A stretch of 64,000 nt of DNA from Microthyrium microscopicum (Eukaryota; Ascomycota; Dothideomycetes; Microthyriales; Microthyriaceae). A program made the position numbers and the translations under genes. The notes below the pieces were generated by a model that saw nothing but the letters and a program-made list of their open reading frames with translations, searched no databases and was not told the DNA's origin. The stretch covers positions 1,192,374 to 1,256,373 of the forward strand of contig MU004238.1 of NCBI GenBank assembly GCA_010405405.1. The letters are read 5' to 3'. How positions within the stretch are numbered: position 1 is the first letter of the stretch; every line of letters starts with the position of its first letter. Of this stretch, positions 33,719-44,407 are shown piece by piece.

Positions 33719-34765
33719 ATGTCGAATCCATTTCAAGAGGCAGCTCAGAGACGACCCTCTGCGGCGGCATCTAGCTTGTCCAGTCAAACGACCTCAAAGA
33801 CTGATGTTCAAATCGTCCAAGATGCTGGATGGAACGATTGGAACGATTTTCTCACTTCACTTCGCTCGAGCAGGATTTACACGGACGCAAAGGAAATAGT
33901 CCTCGCTCTTCGCATAAGTGCCGACAGAAAAGCGCAAAAGGTCGTTGAAGAGGTTGCTGCGCGGCATAAAATCGATCTATCCACACTTTCCAACACATCG
34001 TCGCCATTCCCAGCTCGAAAATCTCAGAGCACTGCCATCGCTGGACCGTCAACAAGCACGAGAGCAAGACCAGCCGCGCCCACACCCGAATCACCAACCT
34101 CATTCTTCGCACCAAGCGGAAGCGAACCGTCTATATACGCTCCTCGAATATCCGGAGCCATAGCACCGCCCTCATCGTTCATTCCTCGTCCGATAGCAAG
34201 CAATCCCTTCTCCAACAACATTCCGCAGCCCGCGGCTCATGCCTCTCCACCATTCACGCACATTTCACCCACAAGCATCCACAAACCGCCGTCCTTGAGC
34301 AGGTCCAGCATGCCCACCTTCAGTCCAACCACTGCGCTGCCACAAGCAACCGCTACCAGCACGTTTTCATCCAGTCATACCAAACGCAACTCGATCGCAC
34401 CCTCCGACTCCATCTCCTGCGTCGGTCAGCGCCGCGTGCCCAAGGCCAGTAATATACTCTGTCCACACGGCTCAGCCTTACAAAACTGCATACCAGAGAG
34501 CAGCCTGATCGGCGTGTCACTGATAGGAGAAGGTCTACCAATCGGGCTCTCACAATCCCAGGCGACAGAACGGGCCGCGTACGCACGCGGAGAACGGGAT
34601 GGATGGACGCTGGGCAACAAGCATGGCGAGGATGTAGGCTATGGAGATGGGTATGATGAGGGGATTGAGCAGGGATATTTCGAGGCGATGGAGGACGTGA
34701 GAAAGTCGACGATAAATATGTATCGAGAGCAAAAGGAGAAGGGGTTTGGGCTGCGTGCTGGGTGA
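33719..34765 (+). CDS. Conserved-looking fungal protein of unknown function
   Basis: 348 residues, single exon. The ATG at 33719 (MSNPFQEAAQRRPS) is preferred; an earlier in-frame ATG at 33608 would add 37 residues that do not look like protein. Residues 30-95 are probably helical (WNDWNDFLTSLRSSRIYTDA, then ILALR-type helix). Residues 95-235 are Ser/Pro/Thr-rich and disordered. The C-terminus has an unusual Gly/Tyr/acidic run (ARGERDGWTLGNKHGEDVGY, then GDGYDEGIEQGY) with glycines about every four residues, followed by a charged helix. No family is recognised. The ordered ends around a disordered middle suggest a scaffold-type protein, which is inference. Confidence 0.7.
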   Translation: MSNPFQEAAQRRPSAAASSLSSQTTSKTDVQIVQDAGWNDWNDFLTSLRSSRIYTDAKEIVLALRISADRKAQKVVEEVAARHKIDLSTLSNTSSPFPARKSQSTAIAGPSTSTRARPAAPTPESPTSFFAPSGSEPSIYAPRISGAIAPPSSFIPRPIASNPFSNNIPQPAAHASPPFTHISPTSIHKPPSLSRSSMPTFSPTTALPQATATSTFSSSHTKRNSIAPSDSISCVGQRRVPKASNILCPHGSALQNCIPESSLIGVSLIGEGLPIGLSQSQATERAAYARGERDGWTLGNKHGEDVGYGDGYDEGIEQGYFEAMEDVRKSTINMYREQKEKGFGLRAG

Positions 34766-35029
34766 TTAGGGGTAATGTTTACGGTTGAGGAACCGGTTGA
34801 TATGGCGGATATGAGCGGGTTTGTTGGCCAGAGAATACCTTGAATTGGCTCATGGGGTGATCATTGTTGGTATCGACAATTTATTCATTTTTATGACACC
34901 TGGTCGTTGCGACCGACTGGTCAATGTGCATACACCGTGACTGACATGAGAGAATGAATCAACAGTTTTGTCATTTATCATAACGTAAAGTTCGTGGACT
35001 AGTGAAGGACGAATAAGGAGTACATCGTG
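34766..35029. other. Short convergent intergenic spacer
   Basis: 3' ends of two convergent genes; nothing else seen. Confidence 0.5.
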
Positions 35030-35710
35030 CTAGGAACTACATCGAAGGCAGCGTCGCATGCTTGCTACACCAACTGAGCACATGTCACATACAGATCGTT
35101 GGCAGATATGGCACCTGGACTCTTCCACAATATAGTTCGAATCGATATCCATGGCATTATCATCGCGTAGGCTTCCGTCGCAGTCGTTACATCGTAGATC
35201 GTCCAGGCATGTCTGAGTAGACAGCTCAGGCGTTGAAGTTGGGAAATGCATGGCTTGGTGCGGCAGAGTCCAAAAGGCGTGAAGTGTTCTTTGTGGTCGT
35301 GATATTGTTCTTGATGAAGAATCAAGAGGGGATGTGGCGGCGGACGTAGTGTCCTGTGTTTGTTTTTGAGCACCAAATAGTTTCTGTAAGGTGTTTTCTG
35401 AAGTATGAATTAGATCATGTCGCATTCAGTGCATATAATAGGAAGACTTACTGTGGATGACGTCCTCGTCAGGTCTGTTGTCTCTGAATCTCTTGCGCGT
35501 CCGGCTATTTAGCCCATATCGCGTGTCGTCCTCCCAGTCATACGTCCATCCTGCTGAACAGAAAGACATATTGGTGTCTAGATCCATTGAAACCGCGTTT
35601 GGAAACTGCCGCACTGGTGTTGGGCTGACTGGATCTGATGGTGGAGAGAAAGATGAAGTTGATGATGAAGGCGATACATCGCATGATGACCGCTTGCGTT
35701 TAAGAGCCAT
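35030..35710 (-). CDS. Fungal protein with C-terminal Cys-rich zinc-binding-like motif
   Basis: Two exons (35710-35452, 35397-35030; 54-nt intron, GTAAGT donor) give 208 residues. The N-terminus is basic then Ser/Pro-rich (MALKRKRSS, SPSSSTSSFSPPSDPVSP), followed by AGWTYDWEDDTRYGLNSRTRKRFRDNRP. The C-terminal 60 residues contain CNDC and then CHICQRSVCDMC...RRCLRC, a set of paired cysteines that would fit one or two zinc sites. The opening MALKRKRSS and W-x-D core recur in my memory of uncharacterised filamentous-ascomycete proteins; no function is known to me. A nuclear location is plausible from the basic N-terminus. Confidence 0.75.
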
Positions 35711-36657
35711 TGTGATTGATATGGTGATTCTAAGTCTATGCGGCTAAGTGAGGTAAAATTGCTGATTAGAAAGATCAGGTCGATGGCTGGGAGCAGTATC
35801 GAAGTGGGAGTTGAATGAAGGATGTCGCGCTCAGACGCGACCTGGCACGACCAGGACGCGCTTGAGTGGTTGCAGTTTTCAATCACCCCTGCCATGACAT
35901 TCATGACATCCTTCTCTTTCACTATTCAAGTATTCACATTATTATCCTTACTTTTATATTTACTACTAGTCGGGTATGATTAACTTTCAAGGGTCAGCCT
36001 CTTTGCTTCAATATATTTTGTTCCAGCTTTAAGCCAAGCGCTTTTGTAGCAGCATTTGCAAGAGTAGATAAAGCCACATGAGTGGCCGAGCACACCAGAA
36101 CAATTCTATTAGTCCAGTCAGATATTTGTCTTTTTATGATTATCTTAATCTCATCTTATTTCCCAAATTTTTGTGCTTGTCTTGGCTTGTGTACTATAGA
36201 AATCTAAAGATGTACAATATCTGATATCTCATAGCAGATGGATTAGATTAGATTAGATATCAAGTCTACTCCAAATGTTGCCACTTCTATACTTCAAATG
36301 TTCTACACCTTCGCTTCTTCAAAAGATAAGTTACGAGAACTTTGGTGCATTTCGGCATAATCAAGCACCCAGTATCTGCGGGCAGTTACTGGTCGACAAA
36401 CACGGCTGGCTGTTGCTCAACTGTTGCTCAGGGACTGTCTTAGACTGTGTACGCTGGACATGATTAGGCTGCGACAAAATATCGGTAGGGCGTGAACCGT
36501 GGTTGTAGGTTGTAAGAATCGCAAGGAAAGCTACAAAAGAAGCAAGACGAAGGGTATCGAAATCCCTTATCCCTTGTTTACAAGGTACCCATCTTGCATC
36601 AAACTCTTATCCCTCATCAAGCTACTCTAGCACTCTGCCTCTATCCCCAAGGGTATC
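35711..36657. other. Intergenic between divergent genes
   Basis: No gene supported. It is rather AT-rich at 35930-36270 and carries a short GATTA-type pentamer tract (36238-36258). It serves as the shared upstream region of the Cys-rich protein gene and the DUF1308 gene. Confidence 0.5.
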
Positions 36658-38641
36658 ATGGCTGATTTGATATCCGCAGAAATGAGTAAGATATTCCCAC
36701 ATCAAACAGTCCTTTCTTAACGCAAACACTCGCTGTTAACCACATAGCATGCTCCCTTCAAGTGAGCTGCCTATGATCTTAAGCGACTAACAGCCTTTAG
36801 GTAGCCTAGCTCTCCTCGAGTCTGATACCAAGAAACGTATTCAAGACGCCCGTAATCTACTTGCAGAGCTTGATTTCTTTCTGGCTATCGCTTGTTCAGA
36901 AAAGAAATTCGATATAAACAATGCGAAAGCTTTCCGATCCAGAATTATCACTGAGATTCGCAACTTAGAAAAGGTATGAGGCGCAACGACATGGCAAAAT
37001 AAATGGCGTTCTCCCATCAACTCTGATGACAGCTACCAGAGCTCTTGAGCAAAACGTGCTATATTTCCCATTGTATTCGATAAATCATTCGAATCTGAAC
37101 ATCCTCCATGGCAAATAAAGCACTTGATAAGCGGGCGTAGCGTCTGCGAGCCAACGAGGCTGATGGGAGCGCCCCATTTATTTTGCCAAACCATTGCCAG
37201 TAAGCGGTCCAAAACTAACAGTTTGTAGTTATCATCGTCTAGAGTAACCGATCAAGATAGGATTAAACTAGACTCGTCGAACCTTTCGTTCTTTGAGGCT
37301 ATTTGGAATGTTGCGAAACAATCTGCTGGTGTGACGGGAATCCGCAGCCATTTGACAGCAAACTACACCATCAAATGTGATATTGTTGCTGAAGGCGGAT
37401 CGAAATTGATCAAAGTTTTAACAATAAGTGAAAAGCGTCTTGTAAGTCGAAATATTGTTGCTAGGATTCCGCCGCTCCTCCAGGGACGAGATAAGTAAGC
37501 CGTTTAGATGGGGCTCCAATCGATTATGATGGGAATAGTCGTCGAAGCAGCTCACTTATTTTGTCCCCGAAGAGTCTCCACCGCTTCGAATTTTTAGGCT
37601 ACAGAATCATCAGCACTAACCTTCGAACAGTTATACGAAATGGCAGCACAGGGCTGGCACTGGGACGACCCTGACTCTGATTCCGAGACTGAGTCCGATG
37701 AAGAACACGGTCGCGAAAAGGATGACGATCTCCCAGAACTCTCTCTTTTCAAGATCGCTCGAGCTCTCATCGATCAGGTCAAAGACACCAGAGTCCGGTA
37801 TCGACGCCCTCGCTTAGTTCTGACATTAACCAGGCTACGCGAAGGCTCAGTCAGTGCGATCGATACTATTCTCACAAAAATCCGATCCATGGGAGTGGAA
37901 ATTGTTTGTGGAAACAACTTGCCGCCACCGATATCAATACAAGATGCCCTTTCAACAATGCTCTACGATGATACGGAACGCCTCACGAAAACATTGAACG
38001 TGGACTGTACCTTATTGTTAGCTTTAGTATCTGACATCACCAACTCGGTTGTCCAAGAGAAGCCATCGTTCAACAGAGCGCTTAAGCGCCAACTCGAAAT
38101 CGAGGCCAAGGAACAACTACTGTTGAACGTCTTGGGACCAATCATCAAAGATCGCAAGCTTGTTTGTTCGTACGAAGCAGCGAAAACAATGCGAGACATC
38201 ACAGAGTTTATTGGCACCCCCACCGAAAGAGCTAGATTGGAGACCATCATGGCGAAGCCGGAGGACAAACGCAGTCAGAAAGAGGTACAGAATGCTTTCC
38301 AGCAATACTCCTGCTATCATATCTCGGACAGTTGGAACTTTCCCATTGAGATCTGGGATGATGTGGCAATTGATGATCCAAGATTGCCTGAATTCGCTAG
38401 CGAAGCGGTCTCTGGATTCAACCCAGTGACCAAGTCAGTCTTCCTGAATGGATGGGCCCACGGTATCACGACAATAACCTCAAACAAAGGCGCTGTATGT
38501 GCATTACAGCGAGACGTTGAAGCGGCAAGACAGTCCAATGAGGAAGTCGGGCCGGAAGTGTGGTTCTGCAAAACTTCTCGATCTCTAATGGCTAAGGAGA
38601 AGGATCGAAGGGATGCATCGTCACAGAAAGCTCTCGAATGA
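36658..38641 (+). CDS. DUF1308 (UPF0415/C7orf25-like) protein, MITE-laden introns
   Basis: Five exons (36658-36685, 36748-36761, 36794-36973, 37229-37441, 37598-38641) join in frame to 492 residues. The C-terminal part has the DUF1308 signature: VEIVCGNNLPPP, TLNVDCTLLLALVSDITN, then SYEAAKTMRDITEFIGTPTERAR and SWNFPIEIWDDV. This PIN-like domain is found in eukaryotes (human C7orf25 family) without a settled function. The middle DPDSDSETESDEEHGREKDDD is acidic. The N-terminal exons encode a helical region (LLESDTKKRIQDARNLLAELDFF). Exon 2 is only 14 nt. The two long introns, 255 and 156 nt, each contain an inverted-repeat element; the other introns are 62 and 32 nt. The 32-nt intron is very short, so the 5' exon structure is the least certain part. 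Confidence 0.82.
36992..37198. mobile_element. MITE inside intron 3 of the DUF1308 gene (family A, copy 1)
   Basis: The 207-bp element has terminal inverted repeats: left TGGCAAAATAAATGGCG, right the near-perfect complement CCCCATTTATTTTGCCA, extending through CTCCCATCA / TGATGGGAG to about 28 bp with a few differences. No protein is encoded. A relative lies at 51143-51334. No clear target-site duplication remains (gaca / aacc flanks). Removing it leaves an intron of 48 nt, the usual size here. Confidence 0.8.
37483..37567. mobile_element. Short inverted-repeat element (85 bp) in intron 4 of the DUF1308 gene
   Basis: The left end GGGACGAGATAAGTAAGCCG and the complement of the right end GGGACAAAATAAGTGAGCTG match at 16 of 20 positions. 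It is 85 bp long with no coding capacity. The ends resemble but differ from family A (shared CAAAATAA core). It may be a second MITE family or an internally deleted copy. Removing it leaves about 71 nt of intron. Confidence 0.65.
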
Positions 38642-38985
38642 GGATCGATTTATGTCACTTCGAGTGAGCTTCCGTCATCGCTATGCTGGTTCACGCTATG
38701 GACACGAGGCTACGACCATATAAAGGCTGAAGTTGTATATACTTAAAAGGTAGTTATAATGAAGAGCGTCTAATAATGAATGCATGATAATACAAACCGC
38801 TTCGAAATGCCGACTCAAACAAACGCTGAAGCCAATTCGTCATACCATCATGATTGAGTGCTCAAAAGCAGCAACGTAAAACGCTCAATTTTTTAATCCC
38901 GACCCGCTATGGTATCCAAGCAATCCCAAAATCCATAAAACCAACTCATTGTGTCGTAATGTCTGAAGCGGAAAGAAGGCCATGT
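38642..38985. other. Convergent spacer
   Basis: 3' flanks of the DUF1308 and membrane-protein genes; AT-rich, nothing else seen. Confidence 0.5.
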
Positions 38986-40326
38986 TCAAACTTGTTCCTC
39001 CTGCTCCAACTTCGCTGCTATTTCAGCAGCTTTCTCAAAGCATGTACTTAGCGCCAGTTGCGAATTCCACTCTGGCAGGTCCCATACTTTGATAGTTTTG
39101 TTCCCGACTTTCTCTTCGCGGGTACCAGCCTCCCTCGCCTTTACTTTTGCTAGCTTGAGCCATTCTGTCCACGCTGGATGAGACGGCACAGCGGAACTTC
39201 GAACGGCCCATTCAGTTTCCTTGGTGACTACTATGGCTTTCCAGAGAGCAGTGGTGAAGGTCTTGTTGTAGTCAATGTATTTCCTGCCATGTCGCGCTTC
39301 TGGGAGCTCGCTGTCGCACGGAGCGATGACTTGATCCTCAACCACAAAGCAGGAAACATCCCAGTGAAGACGACTGGGTAAGGCAGCGACTATCCAGTAG
39401 AGAACGTTCATGATAATGTAGGAGCCAGCGATGCCTAATTGGAGGTACACGGATGCGTTTCCCAGAAAGATGACGCCAAACATGAGCGTTATAGTCCCGA
39501 CCAGAGATATCAAGCGATACTCCCATGCTTCTTGAATAAGGTATTCGATGTCCTCTGGAGCGAAGAAGAGTTCTCTCGCAACATCTTCAGTGCATTGTAC
39601 GATAAGGAAACTACCCTTGGCATATCGGATGACTACATCTCCCGGAGGCGTAAATTGGTTCTTGTTCAGCCGCTTGGGTAGTTGGAGTTTCCATTTGTTT
39701 GCAATTCCGACCAGTGATGATAAAAAGGACAGCAGGATGATAGATAGCAATGCCATTCCATCTCTTTCTCTAATTGCAAAAGCAAACGTTATGATTGATA
39801 GAGAGCAACCGGTCACTGCGACAAACCAGAGCGGTCCATACGCTTTGGATGTTATAGACTCGTTCTTCGTCGAATTGTGTTTCTTAGCTTCGAGGCTATG
39901 AGAGTCATCGTGGGCTCCGGGCTCGTGCTTGCGTTTAATCTCGACACATCGGACGGAGTAAGCTGGGTAGTGTTCCGAGTTTCTATATAAAGGTCTGTTA
40001 GTATGTACGATTTAATTGTGGCCCGTGTTACGAGATATTCGAGGATTGGCTTACACTAAAATATGGCCAATATGATTGATGTAATCCCTAACATTACCAG
40101 ACCGAACAGCAGTAGTATAACCGTTGTGCGACTTTAGCTTATGGGCGCGAGAAGGTTGAATGAGTGCCTGTGGGGCGGGCATGAAGCGTGGAAGATATGT
40201 GACTTGAGAGAGAGCTGCGACTTGGGCATTGATAAGAACTGAGCCCTCTCCTAGCACGGCAAGAAAACCGACGATATCAAGTTGAATGCTCTCGATGCCG
40301 CCTTTGATCCAGTGGAAGTAACCCAT
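38986..40326 (-). CDS. Uncharacterised fungal polytopic membrane protein
   Basis: Two exons (40326-40055 and 39982-38986; 72-nt intron, donor GTAAGC) give 422 residues. The first exon has one hydrophobic helix (IQLDIVGFLAVLGEGSVLINAQVAAL). Exon 2 has at least four more: AYGPLWFVAVTGCSLSIITFAFAI, MALLSIILLSFLSSLVGIA, LISLVGTITLMFGVIFLG, and GIAGSYIIMNVLYWIVAAL. Between them is YAKGSFLIVQCTEDVARELFFAPEDIEYLI, which recurs in a widespread fungal family of unknown role as I remember it. The C-terminal 100 residues are soluble and charged. No catalytic motif is seen. The start ATG is followed by a Trp/Gly-rich MGYFHWIKGGIES typical of that family. Confidence 0.8.
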
Positions 40327-42389
40327 GTTGAAGGATGCCGATATGGATATTTTACATTACTGAGGGCGTTCATGAGGAAGTTTATGCTCGAAAGATATAT
40401 GGAAAACTAGAACTGCAAGGCTTATAAACAAGAACGCTATGCATTACTAGCAGTACAAACTGGAACCATTGCGGATGGTAACTCGAGGCCGGAGTACAGA
40501 GAGTGATCAAGTGAAGAAGAGGCAAGCAATTGAAGAAAATAGTCTGGCCATGGCATTCGATGCGCCACAGAAAGCCAAGCGCTGTTGGCTCTCGGCGGCT
40601 GCTTTTGAGCTTCAGTGTTTCCTGAGCCTACGGACTTGGAGCCACAGGTCAATGTCGAACAGCTAGTTTGTGCATAAGAGCTTACACAAGCTTTGGCAGT
40701 TGGTCAGGTTGACACATGCACGAGTACAAGAGCGTGATGATATCTCTCGAGTCTCGACATGTAGTGTCTTGGCTTGAAGAGCTATGTCTGAAAACGGACT
40801 GGATACTGTACAGCGACCCGAGTTGCGGCTAGGATGGAATCAAAAACGGGTAAAAAGAGCGGGAACAAGATTATGTAAGATCCGATTGACTCGCCATCGA
40901 ACGGTACTGAAACCATACGGCAAAGATGGAGGCTGGAGAAGTATGAAATTGGCTGGGCTCCTGGTTCTCGAACGCAGCATCCCAGTAACATCTGAACCCC
41001 CGCAGTGGGTGCTTCGTTGAACAGACGAGGCATCATGGCCAAAGTGATTGCTAGAGGGCGTATTTTGAGGTCTGAGATTGGTGAGTGAAGGCTCATAAGG
41101 GGGCTGTGTGCACTAGCCTTGCCGAATTGCTCTAGAGTACAGATGGGCGTGGGTACAGCAGGAGAACAGTACACAAATTGTAAGATCTTCAATTCTGCCT
41201 TGCGGACCGACAACCTGCGAGGCCCTGAATGTGCATTTGATAGCTCTGGTAGCGCTCTATCAGTCTTTGGCATCTGTCTACTGGTCCACTGAGTAGCTGT
41301 ACTAAATAGAAGGCGATCCCTACAACGCCGGTTGATAGTTAGTGAGCTCTGAGCCTTGACTGCTGTTGCGCCCAAGTTGTCCGTAAAGATCAAACTACTG
41401 GTGACTTTGGTTTAGGTACTGGCACGTAGGTTGGCCGCCAAACTCAAAGGGAGAGTGAGAACGGACCCCATCCTGGAGATACCTACACCACGACCCTCAA
41501 ACATCGCACCTCTCTTCTTCCTCTAACTTCATCCACTTCCAGAGGCGACCAAATCAACAACTATCACCAAGGTCATCTACACATCCCTTATCAAGATTTG
41601 GCCACTGCTTGCGCGCCCTTCTCTAGGTTAACAACTCTCACCCTGGTCGCGGAATTGTCGTGGGTCGTTGTGCCTGATCGCACTTGCTGCGCCACGAAAT
41701 CCAAGGTTGATTCGTAAAAAGACGACGTCGCAGAATTATTTCGAAAGGCGGCAATAAAGGTGTTCCAAGAGGCCGTTTGCGACAAGGCATCCTCTTTTCT
41801 CACCGGATTCAAAGTCAAACATCTACCACCAAGAAACGGTTTGAGCGCTTCCTTCTTCTACCACGGCTCCGCCTCACTCAGCCTACGGGATTGACTCCTC
41901 GTCGAGCTCCCCGTAATCTATCAAATCCGGAGCTTTTAAAGCCTGTCAAAGGCTTTTCTGCTGGATCAATAGGAGGTTCGTTCTTCTTGATAAATGAAGC
42001 TTGTATGTCTATCTGCTTCTTCGAGTCCTTTTACTCTTCTACCCTTTTTGTCACTCTGCCCGTTTTCACCAGCTTATACACCAGATCTGGTGGATGATTT
42101 CAATTAGCTCAAATTTCCTCATATCTTTGCGCCATGGTTCGTCCATATCCAGAACGACGTCTCAAACTAAACAAAAGCTGGCCACAAGGTGTCCCAGGCC
42201 CTCCACTGTATGCGCGCAATGTTCTATTCTTGTTATTTCTATAGCCGTTTTGGTCGCTGTTGGGCTGCGAAAATGCATTTGTGATTTTCGTCTGCGAAGA
42301 TCTCGCCAAAAGCGCATTTTTATCGATTATGTGAGAGCTCTGCTGACTTTGGCCATAGTCGTACATCAGGAGGTGCTTGTGGACAATAC
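40327..42389. other. 2-kb intergenic region with long leader of the deaminase gene
   Basis: No supported gene. A 203-codon minus-strand frame (40782-41393) lacks domains and is judged accidental. From about 41470 the sequence turns pyrimidine-rich and probably holds the deaminase promoter and long 5' leader, including a 36-codon upstream ORF at 42134-42244. Confidence 0.45.
42134..42244 (+). other. Possible upstream ORF in the deaminase leader
   Basis: A 36-codon frame with ATG in a fair context (GCCATGG) ends at TAG about 145 bp before the deaminase ATG. It could lower translation of the main frame or be fortuitous. Its peptide (MVRPYPERRLKLNKSWPQG...) looks protein-like, so an unrecognised first exon is another option. 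Confidence 0.3.
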
Positions 42390-44407
42390 ATGAGCCCAAA
42401 ACTTGATATCGATCTGGACGGATCAACTTTAAAACCATCACTGGGTTTAATACTCGCACTGTTTGCGGGAACCCTTGTTCTTATGAAAGGCATATTTAGA
42501 TCTCGGAATCGGAACAAACGTGTCAAAACCACCAGTGATATGCTCAAAGAATCCCTGGAAGGTGGGTCAGGTACCAGTCCTACAACTCCGGAGGAACGGA
42601 GAAGGAATTATGAGCAAGACCTCAAGCTCCTCACGAAAAACGACAATAGCGTTACGTGGTATAAGAAGTCTCAAGATGTCGCCACGCCCCAGGAAGTGGA
42701 AGCCAACCAGATCGTCATCAGCATTCGAGAGGATGAACGAGACAGGCTTTTCGGCAATCTAGCCAGTGAGGCCATTCCTGGCGACGAAACTCGGGATATG
42801 GGTGGGCAGTTTCTCACGAACAAAGAGCGGATCCAGCAAAGCATAGTATATAAAATTGCTTGCAAAATGCCGAAAGGCGCACATCTCCATCTGCACTTCA
42901 ACGCAGAACTTCCACCGGACCAATTAATACAAAAGGCGAAGGAGCGGCCATATAACATGTTTGTGAGAAGTACAATGCCCCTGGTTGATGCAAACTCCTT
43001 CAGAGAGACGGAAATGGTTTTCAGTGTATTAGAAGCCGGCACGCAAGTCTACGATATCTTCTCGCCAGATTATATCCCTCGGTGGAACAAGAACATGCAT
43101 CCCCAGGATGTGAAATGCTGGATGCTGTGGAAAGACTTCAGCGACAGATTTCCATCAGAAGTAAGAAGGCTAAATCCTCAAGTTCAATGGAGTGATCCAG
43201 CGACGGACAAATCTCTCGAGGATCCAGACAAGTGGATCAAGCAGAAAATGATTCTGAGCGAAGATGAAGTCTACGGGTTAAACCAAACAACCAACGGGTA
43301 TGTAAAACTCATCATGTTCCGAGCGAGAATTTGCTAACTCGCGACAGTGTCTGGGCTCGCTTCAATCAAGCTACCCGCTGCTTTAAAGGCCTCATGAACT
43401 ATGAATCAGTATATCGCTGGTACATTGGTCAAGCAATCGACAATATGATAGACGATGGGGTAATGTATGCCGAATTACGGCCTATGCTTCTAGACAAATA
43501 CATTCCAAGTGATGACGGCTCTACACAATTAAACCACGACCGACAAATGGAGATCATACAGGAGGAAGTGGCAAAGAAGCAGGCAGAACTCAAAGCGCAA
43601 GGCAAGGGCGACAAATTCCCATTCGGCCTCAAAATCATATACTGTGCGCCTCGATCAATTCCTCTCTCAATGATGCGGACGGAAATTGCGGACTGCATCA
43701 AACTAAAGAAGAAGTTTGGCGACCTCATATGTGGATTCGATCTCGTGGGTGCGGAGGATCGCCCCAACCACATTGGATTCTACCGCGACTTGCTATTGGA
43801 AATGCAAGACGAATGCCGAGATGATCCGATTCCTTACATGTTCCATGCTGGAGAGACACTTTTGGATATGGGTGGTTCCAAGAACCCCAACAACTCCAAT
43901 CTCTACGATGCTGTTCTATTGAACGCAAAACGCATCGGTCATGGCTTCTCACTGCTCAAGCATCCAAAACTCGTGGACGAGTTCAAGAAGCGCAACATAT
44001 GTATTGAGCTCTGCCCGACTTCCAACGAGCTTTTACATCTGTGTCGGAACATCAAAGAGCATCCATATCCCGAAATACTCGCTGCTGGTATTCCCTGCAC
44101 GGTAAACAGCGACAACCCTTCTCTCTTCAGGTAAAATCCCCTTCCAAGCTTCTCGCCAAATTGAAACTAATCTGCTCCTAGCAACTCGGTGTCCTTTGAG
44201 TTCTACCAGATATTGGTCGGGTCACCTACCATGAATCTCCATGGCTGGCGACAACTCGCCGAGTGGAGTATAGAATACAGCTGTCTGAGCAAAGACGAAC
44301 AGAAGCGTGCTATGGAGATTTTCCACCGCGAATGGGCCAAATTCTGTGATTGGATCATCGAGGAGTTCGGCAGCCATGCGAAAAGCCTTGGTCCGCTCCC
44401 ACTCTAG
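42390..44407 (+). CDS. ADGF/ADA2-type adenosine deaminase-like protein
   Basis: Three exons (42390-43297, 43348-44130, 44182-44407; introns 50 and 51 nt) give 638 residues. One hydrophobic helix near the N-terminus (LGLILALFAGTLVLM) suggests a membrane anchor or signal anchor. The metallo-deaminase barrel follows: first metal site MPKGAHLHLHFNAE (HxH, about residue 165), a long insertion, LKIIYCAPRSIPL, CGFDLVGAED, the catalytic FHAGETL (His and Glu), RIGHGFSL, ICIELCPTSNELL, and the last metal/active-site motif VNSDNPSLF. Adenosine deaminase normally has two Asp here (SDDP); the second is Asn in this protein. Family members convert adenosine to inosine, often extracellularly. Activity is likely but not assured. 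Confidence 0.92.

Noticed and set aside
36974-37228. Introner-type intron creation by the MITE
   Set aside because: The element ends lie 18 and 30 nt inside the splice sites and the remainder is a normal-size intron, so insertion into an existing intron is simpler.
40782-41393. 203-codon minus-strand open frame
   Set aside because: No domain, no leader or splice support, and composition unlike neighbouring proteins.
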